DNA from: Sva-07 sp942492715
GTDB taxonomy: Bacteria > Actinomycetota > Acidimicrobiia > Acidimicrobiales > Ilumatobacteraceae
Length of the DNA stretch: 64,000 nucleotides
Direction: 5' to 3'
Assembly: GCA_942492715.1 (NCBI GenBank)
Contig: CALOFW010000002.1
Span: 496,001-560,000, forward strand
Positions 43,037 to 51,279 of this stretch are shown piece by piece; the first letter of the stretch is position 1; each line of letters opens with the position of its first letter. Under the pieces are notes generated by a model. The model saw only the letters and a program-made list of their open reading frames with translations, had not been told where the DNA came from and did no database searches. Position numbers and translations under genes: made by a program.

Positions 43037-44248
43037 TCAGGCCATCATGGCGCCGTAGGCGGCGAGGAGGAGGCCGGCGCCGCGGAGGTCGCCGGTGGTG
43101 CCTTCGCCCATCCGGTTCATCACGTAGCTGAAGCTGATCTGCGCGTCGACGTCGATGATCGCGAGCGAGCCGCCCCAGCCGCCCCAGAAGCACGTCCGTG
43201 GGTTCGGCACGGGCAGCATCGGGCCCGGTAGCCCGAACCCCATGCCCATGTTGAGCTCCAACGGCAGGATGAGGTCCGGCCCTTCGATCTGCTGGTCGAA
43301 GATCCGTGCAACGCCGTCCTCGGAGAGCAGCGTGACGCCATGAGCGGTGCCGCCACAAGCGGTCGGTGTGTGGCAGAGCGCAACCGAGCGGGCGTTGCCG
43401 TGGCCGCCGGCTGCGGGGATCTCGGCGCGGCGCCAGTCCTTGCGCCACGAGAAGTCGGCGGTGAGCGCCGGGTTGGCGAGTGTGCGGTACGCGATCGAGT
43501 CGTGGTCGGCGCCCTCCTCACCGAGCGGGCTCGGTGGCGGGATCACGCGAGCGACCCGTGAGTCGCACGATGCGGGCGTGCCGATGTGGAAGTCGGCGCC
43601 GAGCGGCCCCGCCACCTCCTCGGCGAAGAACGTGCCGAGCGATCGGCCGTCGATGCGTTTGACGATCTCGCCGAGCAGGTAGCCCTGGCTGATCGCGTGG
43701 TAGCCGGACTTCGTGCCGGGCTCCCACCACGGTGCCTGGGCGGCGTGCAACGTCACCAGCTTGTCGTGGTCGAGCAGGTCGAACATCGTGAGCGGCTCGT
43801 CCCAGCCGGACAGCCCGGCGGTGTGGCTCAGCACGTGTCGGGTCGCCACGGTCTCCTTGCCGTTGGCGGCGAACTCGGGCCAGTAGGTGGCGATCGGCTC
43901 GTAGAGGTCGAGTTCGCCGCGGTCGGCGAGCATCAGGCAGCACAGGGCGGCCATCGTCTTGGTGGTCGACCACACGTTGATGATCGTGTCCTCCTGCCAG
44001 TCACCCTCGACGCCGGGCACGCCCGCTTCGTCGTCGTCGGGTCCGTCGAACGTGGCGGTGCCGCCCCACAGATCGACCACCAGGTCGCCGCCGACCGTGA
44101 TCGCCACCGACGCGCCCACGTCGCCCTGCGTCGCGAAGTTGCCGGCGAAGGCGTCTCGCACTGCTTCGAAGCCGGGCGCGACGGTGCCGTGGATGGCGGT
44201 CTCGGTCGTTCCGGTTCCGGTCGGAGTTGCGTGCTCGTCGGTCGCCAT
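43037..44248 (-). CDS. Serine hydrolase of the beta-lactamase/class C-like esterase family
   Basis: 403 residues from the ATG at 44248. The catalytic SxxK is in VWSTTKTMAAL and the Tyr motif in SGYHAISQGY (Y-H-A replacing Y-x-N). A C-terminal region GWGGSLAIIDVDAQISFSYVMNRM matches EstB-like esterases, with WGG in place of the usual KTG/HTG. No signal peptide, so cytoplasmic esterase or hydrolase activity is more likely than antibiotic resistance. Divergent from the bL37-like gene. Confidence 0.88.
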   Translation of the reverse strand: MATDEHATPTGTGTTETAIHGTVAPGFEAVRDAFAGNFATQGDVGASVAITVGGDLVVDLWGGTATFDGPDDDEAGVPGVEGDWQEDTIINVWSTTKTMAALCCLMLADRGELDLYEPIATYWPEFAANGKETVATRHVLSHTAGLSGWDEPLTMFDLLDHDKLVTLHAAQAPWWEPGTKSGYHAISQGYLLGEIVKRIDGRSLGTFFAEEVAGPLGADFHIGTPASCDSRVARVIPPPSPLGEEGADHDSIAYRTLANPALTADFSWRKDWRRAEIPAAGGHGNARSVALCHTPTACGGTAHGVTLLSEDGVARIFDQQIEGPDLILPLELNMGMGFGLPGPMLPVPNPRTCFWGGWGGSLAIIDVDAQISFSYVMNRMGEGTTGDLRGAGLLLAAYGAMMA

Positions 44249-44398
44249 GTCGGCAACGTAGTGGTCGGGTTCGCGCTGCGGCCGACCGGACGGTGGCCCC
44301 ACGCCGGTCTCGAACGGGCTGCGACGGGCGCCGCCGGTGTCGCAGCGCCGGATGGCGGCGTTGGGGCGGCGTGGGCGGCGCCGTAGCATGGCATCCCT

Positions 44399-44485
44399 AT
44401 GTCGAAGAAGACCAAGAAGAAGAAGGCCAAGATGCGCCGCTCGAAGGCGAATCACGGCAAGCGCCCCAACATGGGTCGCGGCTGA
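44399..44485 (+). CDS. Ribosomal protein bL37-like, 28 residues
   Basis: A 28-residue Lys/Arg-rich peptide beginning MSKKTKKKKAK with the motif SKANHGKRPN, the hallmark of the tiny actinobacterial large-subunit protein bL37, located near the peptidyl-transferase centre of mycobacterial ribosomes. A possible promoter TTGGGG (44361-44366) - 17 bp - TAGCAT (44384-44389) leaves a leader of only about ten bases. The leader resembles that of the bS22-like gene at 26900. Confidence 0.85.
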   Translation: MSKKTKKKKAKMRRSKANHGKRPNMGRG

Positions 44486-44517
44486 CCTGATCCCCACGCG
44501 TCGGACGTCGCTGCATC

Positions 44518-45288
44518 GTGGACCCCCGAGTCGAGTGGCTCACGGTGTCGGGCGATCCCGACGTCTGGCGATCGATCGGCTTCGTCGTCACCGACGACGG
44601 CCATCTTCCGCTCCACGGCACCTCGCTCCGCATCGTTCACCCCGGTTCACTCCCGGGGCTTCTGCGCACCGGTGATGACGCAGAGATCTCCAGCTCCGCC
44701 ACCGGCATCGTCGGCTGGGCGTTGAGCGGGATCACCGAGCACTCCCACCCCGCTTCGACCGTGGCGCCGGCCGGTGAAGCTTCCGAGCCGGCGACGGACA
44801 GTCGCAACGACAGCCATCCCGGCGGATCGACCGGTCGCGCGACCGACGGCTGGTTCGACATCGACGGTCTGCCCACGGAGATCGTCGACGCCCGAGGGCC
44901 CCGGTACGCCGATCACGAGATCGGCGCGGTCGGGCTCGACCACGTCGTCGTGATGACCTCGCAGCTCGAGCGGACGAGCGACGCGATCGCGGGGGTCACC
45001 GGCTGCGAACTCAAGCGGATCCGCGACCTGGGCGAGATGCGGCAAGGCTTCCACCGCATCGGCCGTGGCGGATTGATCGTCGAGCTCGTCGAGCGGCCCG
45101 ACATACCGGACGGGCCGGCGAGCTTCTGGGGCCTCGTGGTCAACGTCGACGATCTCGATGCCGCCTGCGCCCGCCTCGGCGCCGACCGGGTGTCGCCGCC
45201 GAAGGACGCCGTGCAACCGGGTCGCCGGATCGCCACCGTGCGCTCCGACGTCGGCCTCGGTCTCCCCGTCGCTCTCATGACCCCCTGA
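44518..45288 (+). CDS. VOC (glyoxalase-fold) protein
   Basis: 256 residues from GTG. The C-terminal half (VGLDHVVVMTSQLERTSDAI ... WGLVVNVDDLDAACARLG) is a clear vicinal-oxygen-chelate module; the N-terminal part (FVVTDDGHLPLHGTSLRIV) looks like a degenerate second module, and a Ser/Thr/Gly-rich linker (residues 75-110) joins them. Metal ligands cannot be assigned with confidence. It starts 32 bp after the bL37-like gene and may share its transcript. Confidence 0.75.
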   Translation: MDPRVEWLTVSGDPDVWRSIGFVVTDDGHLPLHGTSLRIVHPGSLPGLLRTGDDAEISSSATGIVGWALSGITEHSHPASTVAPAGEASEPATDSRNDSHPGGSTGRATDGWFDIDGLPTEIVDARGPRYADHEIGAVGLDHVVVMTSQLERTSDAIAGVTGCELKRIRDLGEMRQGFHRIGRGGLIVELVERPDIPDGPASFWGLVVNVDDLDAACARLGADRVSPPKDAVQPGRRIATVRSDVGLGLPVALMTP

Positions 45289-45433
45289 CGCCCTCCGCGC
45301 CACGGCCGCCCGGCCAACCAAACGAACGCCCCATCATCGGAGCGTTGGACTCACCACCGGAACCGACGCCGGCTTGCGGACGCTGCGTTGCTCGCGCTGG
45401 TCGACGGGAGTTCCCCAAGTGCGGACGCGGCAA

Positions 45434-45461
45434 CGCCGGACCCGGAGATCCGAGTCCGGCG
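45434..45461. terminator. Hairpin between convergent VOC and LAxTG genes
   Basis: CGCCGGAC (45434-45441) and its inverse GTCCGGCG (45454-45461) with a 12-base loop. It lies mid-way in a 226-bp gap. A degenerate tandem repeat of GTTCAGGTGTTCGTG (45477-45508) follows and adds nothing recognisable. No T-tract. Confidence 0.45.
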
Positions 45462-45514
45462 CTGCCGTCTTCAGGCGTTCAGGTGTTCGTGTGTTCAGGT
45501 GTTCGTGCTGGGGG

Positions 45515-46354
45515 TCAGCTCGCTTCGGTGCTGATGCCGTCGTTGCGGCGGCGGCGAGCGGCGGTGAGGAACAGCAGGCCGGCGAGCAGCGCGCCGGCGC
45601 CGATGATCAGCGCATTGCTGGGCCCACCGCCGGTTGACGCGAGTTCGCAGTCGTCGGCCGGGTTGCCGTCGTTGTTCTGGCCGGGCACGCAGACCGTGGT
45701 GGTCGGGGCGGGGGTGGTGGTCGGCGTGCTCCCCTCCGGTGGGTTGGCGCACACCGAGGTGCTGGGCACGTAGCTGACGGTTGCCGTGGCAGTCGGGTAG
45801 GTGACGGTTGCCGTGCCGGGCGGATCGAGGGTCACTGCGATCGACAGGCCCTCGCGGAGGAAGGCGTCGTTCGGGTCCGGAATCCACGACACGCCGTCGT
45901 CGGCGAGCTTCCAGCCCGGCCAGTCGGTGGCGTTGCCGGCCGCATCGACGGTGGCACCGGGCCAGATGAACTGACCCGACAGGTTGGTGACCTGCAGCGT
46001 CTCGATGACGGTCCCGTCGGCGGCGCTCACGACGAGGGTGGCGCCGGTGCCGACCGGCGTGAAGCCGACCGGCACGATCGTGTACCTGACGAACGGGGCG
46101 TCACGGATGCACTCCGGTGAGAACCCGCTCACGTCGAGCGAGCGTTCAGCGGCCGTCGTCGTGGTGACGTAGTTGGTGCTCTCGGGCGCCGATTGGCCCT
46201 CGGTCGTGTCGGTCGTCTGCGCGAGCGCTGCGATCGGCATCGCTGTCGCCGCCATGACTCCGAGCACGAGGCCGAACCGCCAGTGGCGCCCGGACCCGCC
46301 ACGTCGGGCACGCCCTCCGCCAGGTGACCGATCGATGGTCGTCGAGGTTGTCAT
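45515..46354 (-). CDS. Secreted wall-anchored protein with LAxTG sortase signal
   Basis: 279 residues from the ATG at 46354 (AAGGCGG seven bases upstream). Signal peptide with a likely ALA-QT cleavage after residue 45, Thr/Pro-rich spacer near 195-225, sorting signal LASTG (238-242), hydrophobic segment (247-268) and RRRR tail. LAxTG is the motif cut by class E sortases of high-GC Gram-positives. The extracellular part has two Cys pairs and a beta-rich look, with WPGWKLADDGVSWIPDP; ligand unknown. No sortase gene is in the window. Confidence 0.85.
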   Translation of the reverse strand: MTTSTTIDRSPGGGRARRGGSGRHWRFGLVLGVMAATAMPIAALAQTTDTTEGQSAPESTNYVTTTTAAERSLDVSGFSPECIRDAPFVRYTIVPVGFTPVGTGATLVVSAADGTVIETLQVTNLSGQFIWPGATVDAAGNATDWPGWKLADDGVSWIPDPNDAFLREGLSIAVTLDPPGTATVTYPTATATVSYVPSTSVCANPPEGSTPTTTPAPTTTVCVPGQNNDGNPADDCELASTGGGPSNALIIGAGALLAGLLFLTAARRRRNDGISTEAS

Positions 46355-46695
46355 CTTTCCGCCTTTGTGTTCTCCGCCGTCCCGCTCGTGATCCTGATTG
46401 ACCACCCTCGGTGGCTGACACCGTAGCGACGCCGGGCGGCGATCGCAAGTCGCAATCGGTCTCAATTCCCTGCAAACAATGGGTTTCAAGGAAACATCTG
46501 GTCCGATGGGGATCTCTCACGCTCCGTGTTCGAGCGCCTACATCAGGAGAATCGCAAGCCAGTCACCACACAGAGTGGTGATTGCACGGTCGTGTCCCGG
46601 AGCGGATCCCGGCGCGCCTCGGGTGGGCGTTCCCGTGGGCAGTGGGGTGGGTGCCGGGGGCGGGCGGGTCGGCGCAGGGTGACGTCCGGTGACCG
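46355..46695. other. 341-bp intergenic region with a small palindrome (46565-46579)
   Basis: It separates two minus-strand genes and so should hold the LAxTG gene promoter. It is less GC-rich than its surroundings between 46440 and 46520. A palindromic 15-mer, ACCACTCTGTGTGGT read on the minus strand (46565-46579, embedded in a TCACCAC/GTGGTGA stem), occurs again at 54439-54453. No gene was found. Confidence 0.5.
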
Positions 46696-49446
46696 TCAGC
46701 GGTCGGCGGTCACGCTGAGCGTTGCCGCGCCGGGATCGCGTTCGATCACGGCGGCGCGATGCTCGATGCCCTCGGCGTCGAGCCAGGCCGCGTCGATCGT
46801 CAACGGCGTCGGCGAGACGGTCGGGGGCGTGCGGGTGGCGAGGGTGTACCCGTCGGCGATGTCGATTCGGCCGGTCATCTCGAAGCGGAGTGAGCTGGTC
46901 TCCCCCGGTGCGAGGGCGACGAATGCCGACATCACGAAGTACCCGGCTTCGGTGCCGATCTCGGTGTCGACCGGGAGGCCGTTCAGGGTGACGTTCGTGA
47001 CCGGGAGCTTCGAGAAGATCGACACCCAGGTGCGGTTGTGTCCGTCGTCGAGGCCGATCAGGTTGCCGATCACGTAGTTCGGTTCGCCGTTCGTGGGTGC
47101 ATTGTTGGTGAGGGTGACGTCGAGCGTGGCCGTGGCGGTGCTGGTGGCGGCGTCGGCGGTCACGGCGTAGGCAGCGCTGGCGTCGAGGTAGTAGTCGATC
47201 TTGTTGCCGGCCGCGTTGTTGAAGGCGATGGCGAGTGCGTCCCCGGTGAGATCGGGGTCGGCGAGCGTGCCGGCGATGCCGACCTGCTCGAGCACCGTCT
47301 GTTCGTCCGGCCGGGCGGACCAGCCCGTGAAGCGCCCCTGGTCGACCATCGGCCCGAGGGTGTCGAGCAGGTCGGTCGGCGGCGGGAGGGTGCCGGCGAG
47401 GAGCGTGTCGATGACCGCCAGCGAGAACTCCTCGAGGACGTCGACGCGTTCGAGGGTCCTGGTCAGGTCGTACTGGTCGTTGAGCAGGAAATCAGCGGCG
47501 GTGTCCGCGGTGACGGTCCGCTCGCCGTCGATCACCTGGCCGTCGGGCAGCGGGATCGGACCGGTGAAGTCGAGGAAGCGAGCGAGGGTGTAGACGTCCA
47601 TCATGAACACTCCGTCGAGTCGGCCGCCACCGCTCTTGGGGTAGAGGTCGGCGATCGCGCGTCCGGTGACGGCCATGTCCGGCGACATGTTCATGTTCTT
47701 CCACGGCTCGGGTCCGGTGGTGCCGTCGGGTCCGGACGTGAGGTTGTAACTCCCGTAGCGGGCGAGCCATTCGTCGAGCTGCGGGTCGAATGTGCCGGTG
47801 GCGTCCTCGGTTGCGGTGGCGCCTTCGGTCGTACCGGTCGCGGCCGCGGTGGCGCTGGTGGTGAAGCGTCGGGTGGCGGGGTCGCCGGCGGTGTTGAGGT
47901 CGTCGGTGCGGCCGAATCGGGTGACGGCGATCTGGCCGTCGGTGACGGTGATCTCGGCCCAGTTGCCCATGAAGCCGCCGATGCCGCGGGCCTCCGCGGG
48001 TGTGGTGAACCCGACGAAGTAGGTGCGTGGTTCGTCGCCGCCGAGCAGGCCGGGCGCAGCGGTTGCCACGGTGAGTGCGTCGGAGCTGCGCTGACGCTGT
48101 TCGGCGAGTTCGGTCGAGAGCTCGTCGAGTCGGTCGGCCACCGGTGGGGCGAGCCATTGGCTGTCGAGGTCGGTCACGACGGTCTGCAGTGTCTCGATCT
48201 GGGCTTCGATCGCACGCAGTGGCGTCTGAAGCGACCGCACCTGGTCGACGTCGATTCGTCCGCCGTTGACGCTCAGTGCATCGAGGTCGATGCGTGCCAG
48301 CTCGTCGGTCAGCAGCCGGCTCGATGCGGCTGCGCCCGAGGTGAGTTCGGTGGCGGCACGGTGGTGCTGGGCGACGCCGGGGATGTATCGAGCGAGACCG
48401 GTGAACGGTGTGTCGAGGCGTCGGTCGGCGGCATCGAAGGCGACGGCGGCGTCGTCGAACGACTGGCGGGCGACGTCGATGTCACCGACGCCGAGCGCCT
48501 CGAGGCCGTCGTTGGCGTGGACGCTGGCAGACCGCAGATCGGCGCCGGCGACGTAGGCGAACACGGCGAAGGCGACAGTGCCGGCGACGGCGAGTGCAGC
48601 AGCGGAACCGACGACGATGGCCACCACCTGGCGGCTTCGCCGGTGGCGTCGGACGAAGCCGACCGCTCCGAGGTAGGTGGCGAGCACCACGAAGACCAGC
48701 GCCGACGCGCCGAGGAAGACACCGAGCTGGCTGCGGACAGCGAGGTTGAGCGCGATGGCGATCAGTACGGCGTTGACGATGCTGCGTTGTGCCGGTTTCA
48801 CCTTCACCGTGAAACCGACGACCGCCGCGACGGCGCCGACGATCGCTCCCACGATCGACCACGACAGGACGCCGGCGACGAGGGTGGCCATGGCGGCGTC
48901 CCAGCGCATGGCGGCGGCGCCGAGCCAGGTGACGCCGGCCACGACGACGCCGACCAGCACGAGGTCGATGGTGTTGTTGCCCGTCGGGTGCGATCCGGCC
49001 GTTGCGGCGACGACCCCGGCGAGGATCGAGATCGCGGCGATGATCCGACTCGTTCGAGCCGGGCTCCAGCCCGAGGCGCCCCCCGTCGGCGGCTGCAATC
49101 CACCCGTCCGAGCCCGCGTCCCGCCGTCGTCATCCCCGTTTGCGTCGAGTTCTGGGTGGGGCGGGTCACCGGTTGCGCGACGCAAACGGGTTGCCGGGCT
49201 GGCGTTTCGGTTTGCGTCGGTTTCTGGGTGGGACGGGTCACCCGTTTCGCGACGCAAACGGATGGGGGCGGGTGGTGCTGGCGGCGGGAGCGTGTGGGTG
49301 GAGGGAGGCGTGTGGGTGGAGGGAGGCGTGTGGGTGGAGGGAGGCGTGTGGGGATCGGCCTGGGGGGACGGGCGCGTGGGGGGCGGCCCGGGTGGGGTCC
49401 CCGAGGGATGCGCGGTGTCACTGCCCGGTGCCGTCGTGAGACTCAT
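46696..49446 (-). CDS. DUF4012 domain-containing membrane protein with repeat-bearing N-terminus
   Basis: 916 residues from the ATG at 49446. Residues 1-115 are Pro/Thr-rich and include three copies of STHTPP and two translated palindromic repeats. Membrane segments lie at about 125-240 and near 280. The DUF4012 region follows (RTYFVGFTTPAEARGIGGFMGNWAEITV, then FMMDVYTLARFLDFTGPI and NNAAGNKIDYYLDAS). DUF4012 proteins cluster with exopolysaccharide genes; their biochemistry is unknown. The paralogue at 57582 begins at the first membrane segment, so a downstream start (for example TTG near 49097) is possible. Confidence 0.82.
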   Translation of the reverse strand: MSLTTAPGSDTAHPSGTPPGPPPTRPSPQADPHTPPSTHTPPSTHTPPSTHTLPPPAPPAPIRLRRETGDPSHPETDANRNASPATRLRRATGDPPHPELDANGDDDGGTRARTGGLQPPTGGASGWSPARTSRIIAAISILAGVVAATAGSHPTGNNTIDLVLVGVVVAGVTWLGAAAMRWDAAMATLVAGVLSWSIVGAIVGAVAAVVGFTVKVKPAQRSIVNAVLIAIALNLAVRSQLGVFLGASALVFVVLATYLGAVGFVRRHRRSRQVVAIVVGSAAALAVAGTVAFAVFAYVAGADLRSASVHANDGLEALGVGDIDVARQSFDDAAVAFDAADRRLDTPFTGLARYIPGVAQHHRAATELTSGAAASSRLLTDELARIDLDALSVNGGRIDVDQVRSLQTPLRAIEAQIETLQTVVTDLDSQWLAPPVADRLDELSTELAEQRQRSSDALTVATAAPGLLGGDEPRTYFVGFTTPAEARGIGGFMGNWAEITVTDGQIAVTRFGRTDDLNTAGDPATRRFTTSATAAATGTTEGATATEDATGTFDPQLDEWLARYGSYNLTSGPDGTTGPEPWKNMNMSPDMAVTGRAIADLYPKSGGGRLDGVFMMDVYTLARFLDFTGPIPLPDGQVIDGERTVTADTAADFLLNDQYDLTRTLERVDVLEEFSLAVIDTLLAGTLPPPTDLLDTLGPMVDQGRFTGWSARPDEQTVLEQVGIAGTLADPDLTGDALAIAFNNAAGNKIDYYLDASAAYAVTADAATSTATATLDVTLTNNAPTNGEPNYVIGNLIGLDDGHNRTWVSIFSKLPVTNVTLNGLPVDTEIGTEAGYFVMSAFVALAPGETSSLRFEMTGRIDIADGYTLATRTPPTVSPTPLTIDAAWLDAEGIEHRAAVIERDPGAATLSVTADR
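49134..49261. repeat. Palindromic repeat family III, two copies inside the DUF4012 reading frame
   Basis: Copies at 49134-49190 and 49208-49261, with ends CCGTTTGCGT and ACGCAAACGG, related to the intergenic copies at 42884-43013. Read in the gene's frame they encode TGDPSHPETDAN and TGDPPHPELDAN, i.e. the same peptide twice, so the frame is preserved across both. Confidence 0.85.
49291..49344. repeat. 18-bp tandem repeat (three units)
   Basis: Three exact units of CGTGTGGGTGGAGGGAGG followed by a partial fourth. On the minus strand, in frame, they encode the hexapeptide STHTPP three times in the N-terminus of the DUF4012 protein. Copy number is likely to vary between strains. Confidence 0.9.
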
Positions 49447-49613
49447 CTCGCCGCCGCCATCCGAGACTGGGCCCGCCTGTGCCCGTCGAGCCGCCGCTCG
49501 ATCCGCCTCATTGCCGTGGGGACTCTACTCCGATCCCACGATCGGTGCTCGCGGTTGCCCATGCGCAGCAGCCCGGCACCCATGAGCATGAGGCGGAACA
49601 CGCCGCCTGCCAT
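49443..49613 (-). CDS. Small basic ORF overlapping the DUF4012 start; possibly the end of a frameshifted gene
   Basis: 56 residues (MAGGVFRLMLMGAGLLRMGNREH...), stop overlapping the DUF4012 ATG by 4 bp, the usual sign of a coupled gene in this genome. Just upstream, the neighbouring frame reads SDELVRHLLDDPTAFRFAVDG, which is protein-like and would join smoothly to GGVFRLMLMG if one base were removed. No start codon was found for the longer version. Function unknown. The 303-bp region 49447-49749 otherwise holds only the Rrf2 promoter. Confidence 0.35.
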   Translation of the reverse strand: MAGGVFRLMLMGAGLLRMGNREHRSWDRSRVPTAMRRIERRLDGHRRAQSRMAAAR

Positions 49614-49749
49614 CGACGGCGAACCGGAACGCGGTGGGGTCGTCGAGGAGGTGGCGCACCAGTTCGTCGGAGCCGACGCCGGGCGCTCGGAGCGGACCGA
49701 GGGTCTGTCGCCGGAATCGAGATGGTCGCGCCGAGGTAGCGTCGGCTCG

Positions 49750-50223
49750 GTGAGGATCTCGGAGCGGGTCGACAATGCGGTGCGGGCGATGGCGGAACTC
49801 GCCGCAGCCGACGGATCGAACGCCAAGGCGGAGTCGATCGCCACCCGCCAGGGCATCTCGTTGAAGTTCCTGCTCGACATCTTCCGCGACCTCAAGCGGG
49901 GCGAGCTCGTCCGCTCGAAGCGCGGCCCCGACGGCGGCTTCACGCTCTCGCGCCCGCCGGAGGAGATCTCGCTCGCCGACATCTTCCGCGCCGTCGACGG
50001 CCCGTTGGCCGACGTGCACGACGAGAGCCTCCGCGACCTCCACTACGACGGCCCGGCCGAGGCGCTGCCCGAGGTGTGGATGGCGATCAGGGGCAGTCTG
50101 CGCAGGGTGCTCGAGACCGTCACGCTCGCGGATCTGGCCTCGGGCGATCTGCCTCCGGAGGTGGCCGGCCTGGCCGCGGAGTACCGCCGCAGCACCGAGG
50201 AGCGTCATGGCGCACGGGGCTGA
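49750..50223 (+). CDS. Rrf2-family transcriptional regulator
   Basis: 157 residues from the GTG at 49750. Winged-helix core with SERVDNAVRAMAELAA, GISLKFLLDIFRDLKRGELV and SKRGPDGGFTLSRPPEEISLADIFRAVDGPL, the Rrf2 signature. There is no Cys in the protein, so it cannot carry the Fe-S cluster of IscR or NsrR; it is more like CymR-type members. Overlapping a CysQ-type gene and upstream of cysD, it is a good candidate for sulfur-responsive control through the palindrome at 51308-51332. Confidence 0.88.
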   Translation: MRISERVDNAVRAMAELAAADGSNAKAESIATRQGISLKFLLDIFRDLKRGELVRSKRGPDGGFTLSRPPEEISLADIFRAVDGPLADVHDESLRDLHYDGPAEALPEVWMAIRGSLRRVLETVTLADLASGDLPPEVAGLAAEYRRSTEERHGARG

Positions 50224-51193
50224 CCGGATGTCGAACGAGCTGGAAGCGGCCCTCACCGCCGTGCGAGCCGCGTCGGAGGTGTGCCGTGGTGCGCAGGGGC
50301 GATTGCTCGCCGGGCAGACGTTGACCAAGGGCGATCAGAGCCCGGTGACGATCGCCGACTTCGCTGCTCAGGCGGTGGTGTGCGCCGAGCTGACCGAGTC
50401 GCTCGGCGCGATCGAGATGATCGGCGAGGAGGATTCGGACGACCTGCGATCGGCCGACGCCGCCGAACTGCTGGACGCGGTCACCGGCCTCGTCCGGACG
50501 CAACGCGACGACGCAGTTTCGCCCGGCACGGTCCTCGACTGGATCTCGGTCGGCTCATCCACGGGCACCACCGATCGATACTGGACGCTCGATCCGATCG
50601 ACGGCACCAAGGGCTTCCTGCGCGGCGAGCAGTACGCGATCGCGCTCGGCCTGATCGAGGGCGGCGAGGTGATCCTCGGCGTGCTCGGCTGCCCCAACCT
50701 GCCGAATCCCGACGGCTCGATCGGAGCGGTCTTCGCCGCGACCGACGGCGCGAGCCTCGCCTGGTACGGCGACGCACCCGACCCGCAGCCGGTGACGGTC
50801 GCTGCGCCGGCGAGCCTGGCCGAGGCCCGGTTCTGTGAGTCGGTCGAGTCCGGCCACTCGAACCAGGACCACTCGGCGCAGATCGCCGCCCGCCTCGGCA
50901 TCACCGCCGAGCCGTACCGCATCGACAGTCAGTGCAAGTACGCGGCGGTCGCCCGCGGCGACGCGTCGATCTACCTGCGCCTGCCCACCCGGGCCGACTA
51001 CCGCGAGAAGATCTGGGATCACGCCGCCGGAAAGTTCGTGGTCGAGCAGGCCGGGGGAGTGGTCACCGACGTCACCGGCGCCCCGCTCGACTTCTCCCAT
51101 GGTGCCGAGCTCGTGGCCAACAGCGGCGTGGTGGCCACCGACGGCCGCTTCCACGATCAGGTGGTCGAGGCCGTCCGCGCCGTCCTCGGCTGA
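50207..51193 (+). CDS. cysQ: 3'(2'),5'-bisphosphate nucleotidase, CysQ/inositol monophosphatase family
   Basis: 328 residues from the ATG at 50207, which has GAGGAG six bases upstream and lies inside the end of the Rrf2 gene (17-bp overlap). Li+-sensitive phosphatase motifs: Mg2+ loop YWTLDPIDGTKGF (about 125-137), upstream GEED in MIGEEDSDD, and WDHAAGKFVVEQAGG. It probably hydrolyses PAP or PAPS, recycling the by-product of sulfate activation made by the cysNC product. Of the two family roles (PAP or inositol-phosphate), the context favours PAP. Confidence 0.88.
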   Translation: MAHGADRMSNELEAALTAVRAASEVCRGAQGRLLAGQTLTKGDQSPVTIADFAAQAVVCAELTESLGAIEMIGEEDSDDLRSADAAELLDAVTGLVRTQRDDAVSPGTVLDWISVGSSTGTTDRYWTLDPIDGTKGFLRGEQYAIALGLIEGGEVILGVLGCPNLPNPDGSIGAVFAATDGASLAWYGDAPDPQPVTVAAPASLAEARFCESVESGHSNQDHSAQIAARLGITAEPYRIDSQCKYAAVARGDASIYLRLPTRADYREKIWDHAAGKFVVEQAGGVVTDVTGAPLDFSHGAELVANSGVVATDGRFHDQVVEAVRAVLG

Positions 51194-51216
51194 CACACGT
51201 TCGACCGCTGAGCTCG

Positions 51217-51259
51217 AGCGTCAGCAACAACACTCGAATCGTCGATGTCTGCTGACGCT
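51217..51259. other. Inverted repeat after cysQ
   Basis: AGCGTCAGCA (51217-51226) and its exact inverse TGCTGACGCT (51250-51259) with a 23-base loop, in the 154-bp gap before cysD. It may terminate the Rrf2-cysQ transcript or form part of the cysD leader/control region. No T-tract. Confidence 0.5.
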
Positions 51260-51279
51260 GAACGCTCGGCACGCCATTC

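Noticed and set aside
43037..44248. Beta-lactamase resistance gene
   Set aside because: The serine and lysine are present, but the tyrosine motif and the KTG box differ and there is no signal peptide; an EstB-like esterase is more likely.
49291..49344. Three 18-bp direct repeats as a possible CRISPR array
   Set aside because: The units are contiguous with no spacers and lie in frame in a coding region; they are a minisatellite.
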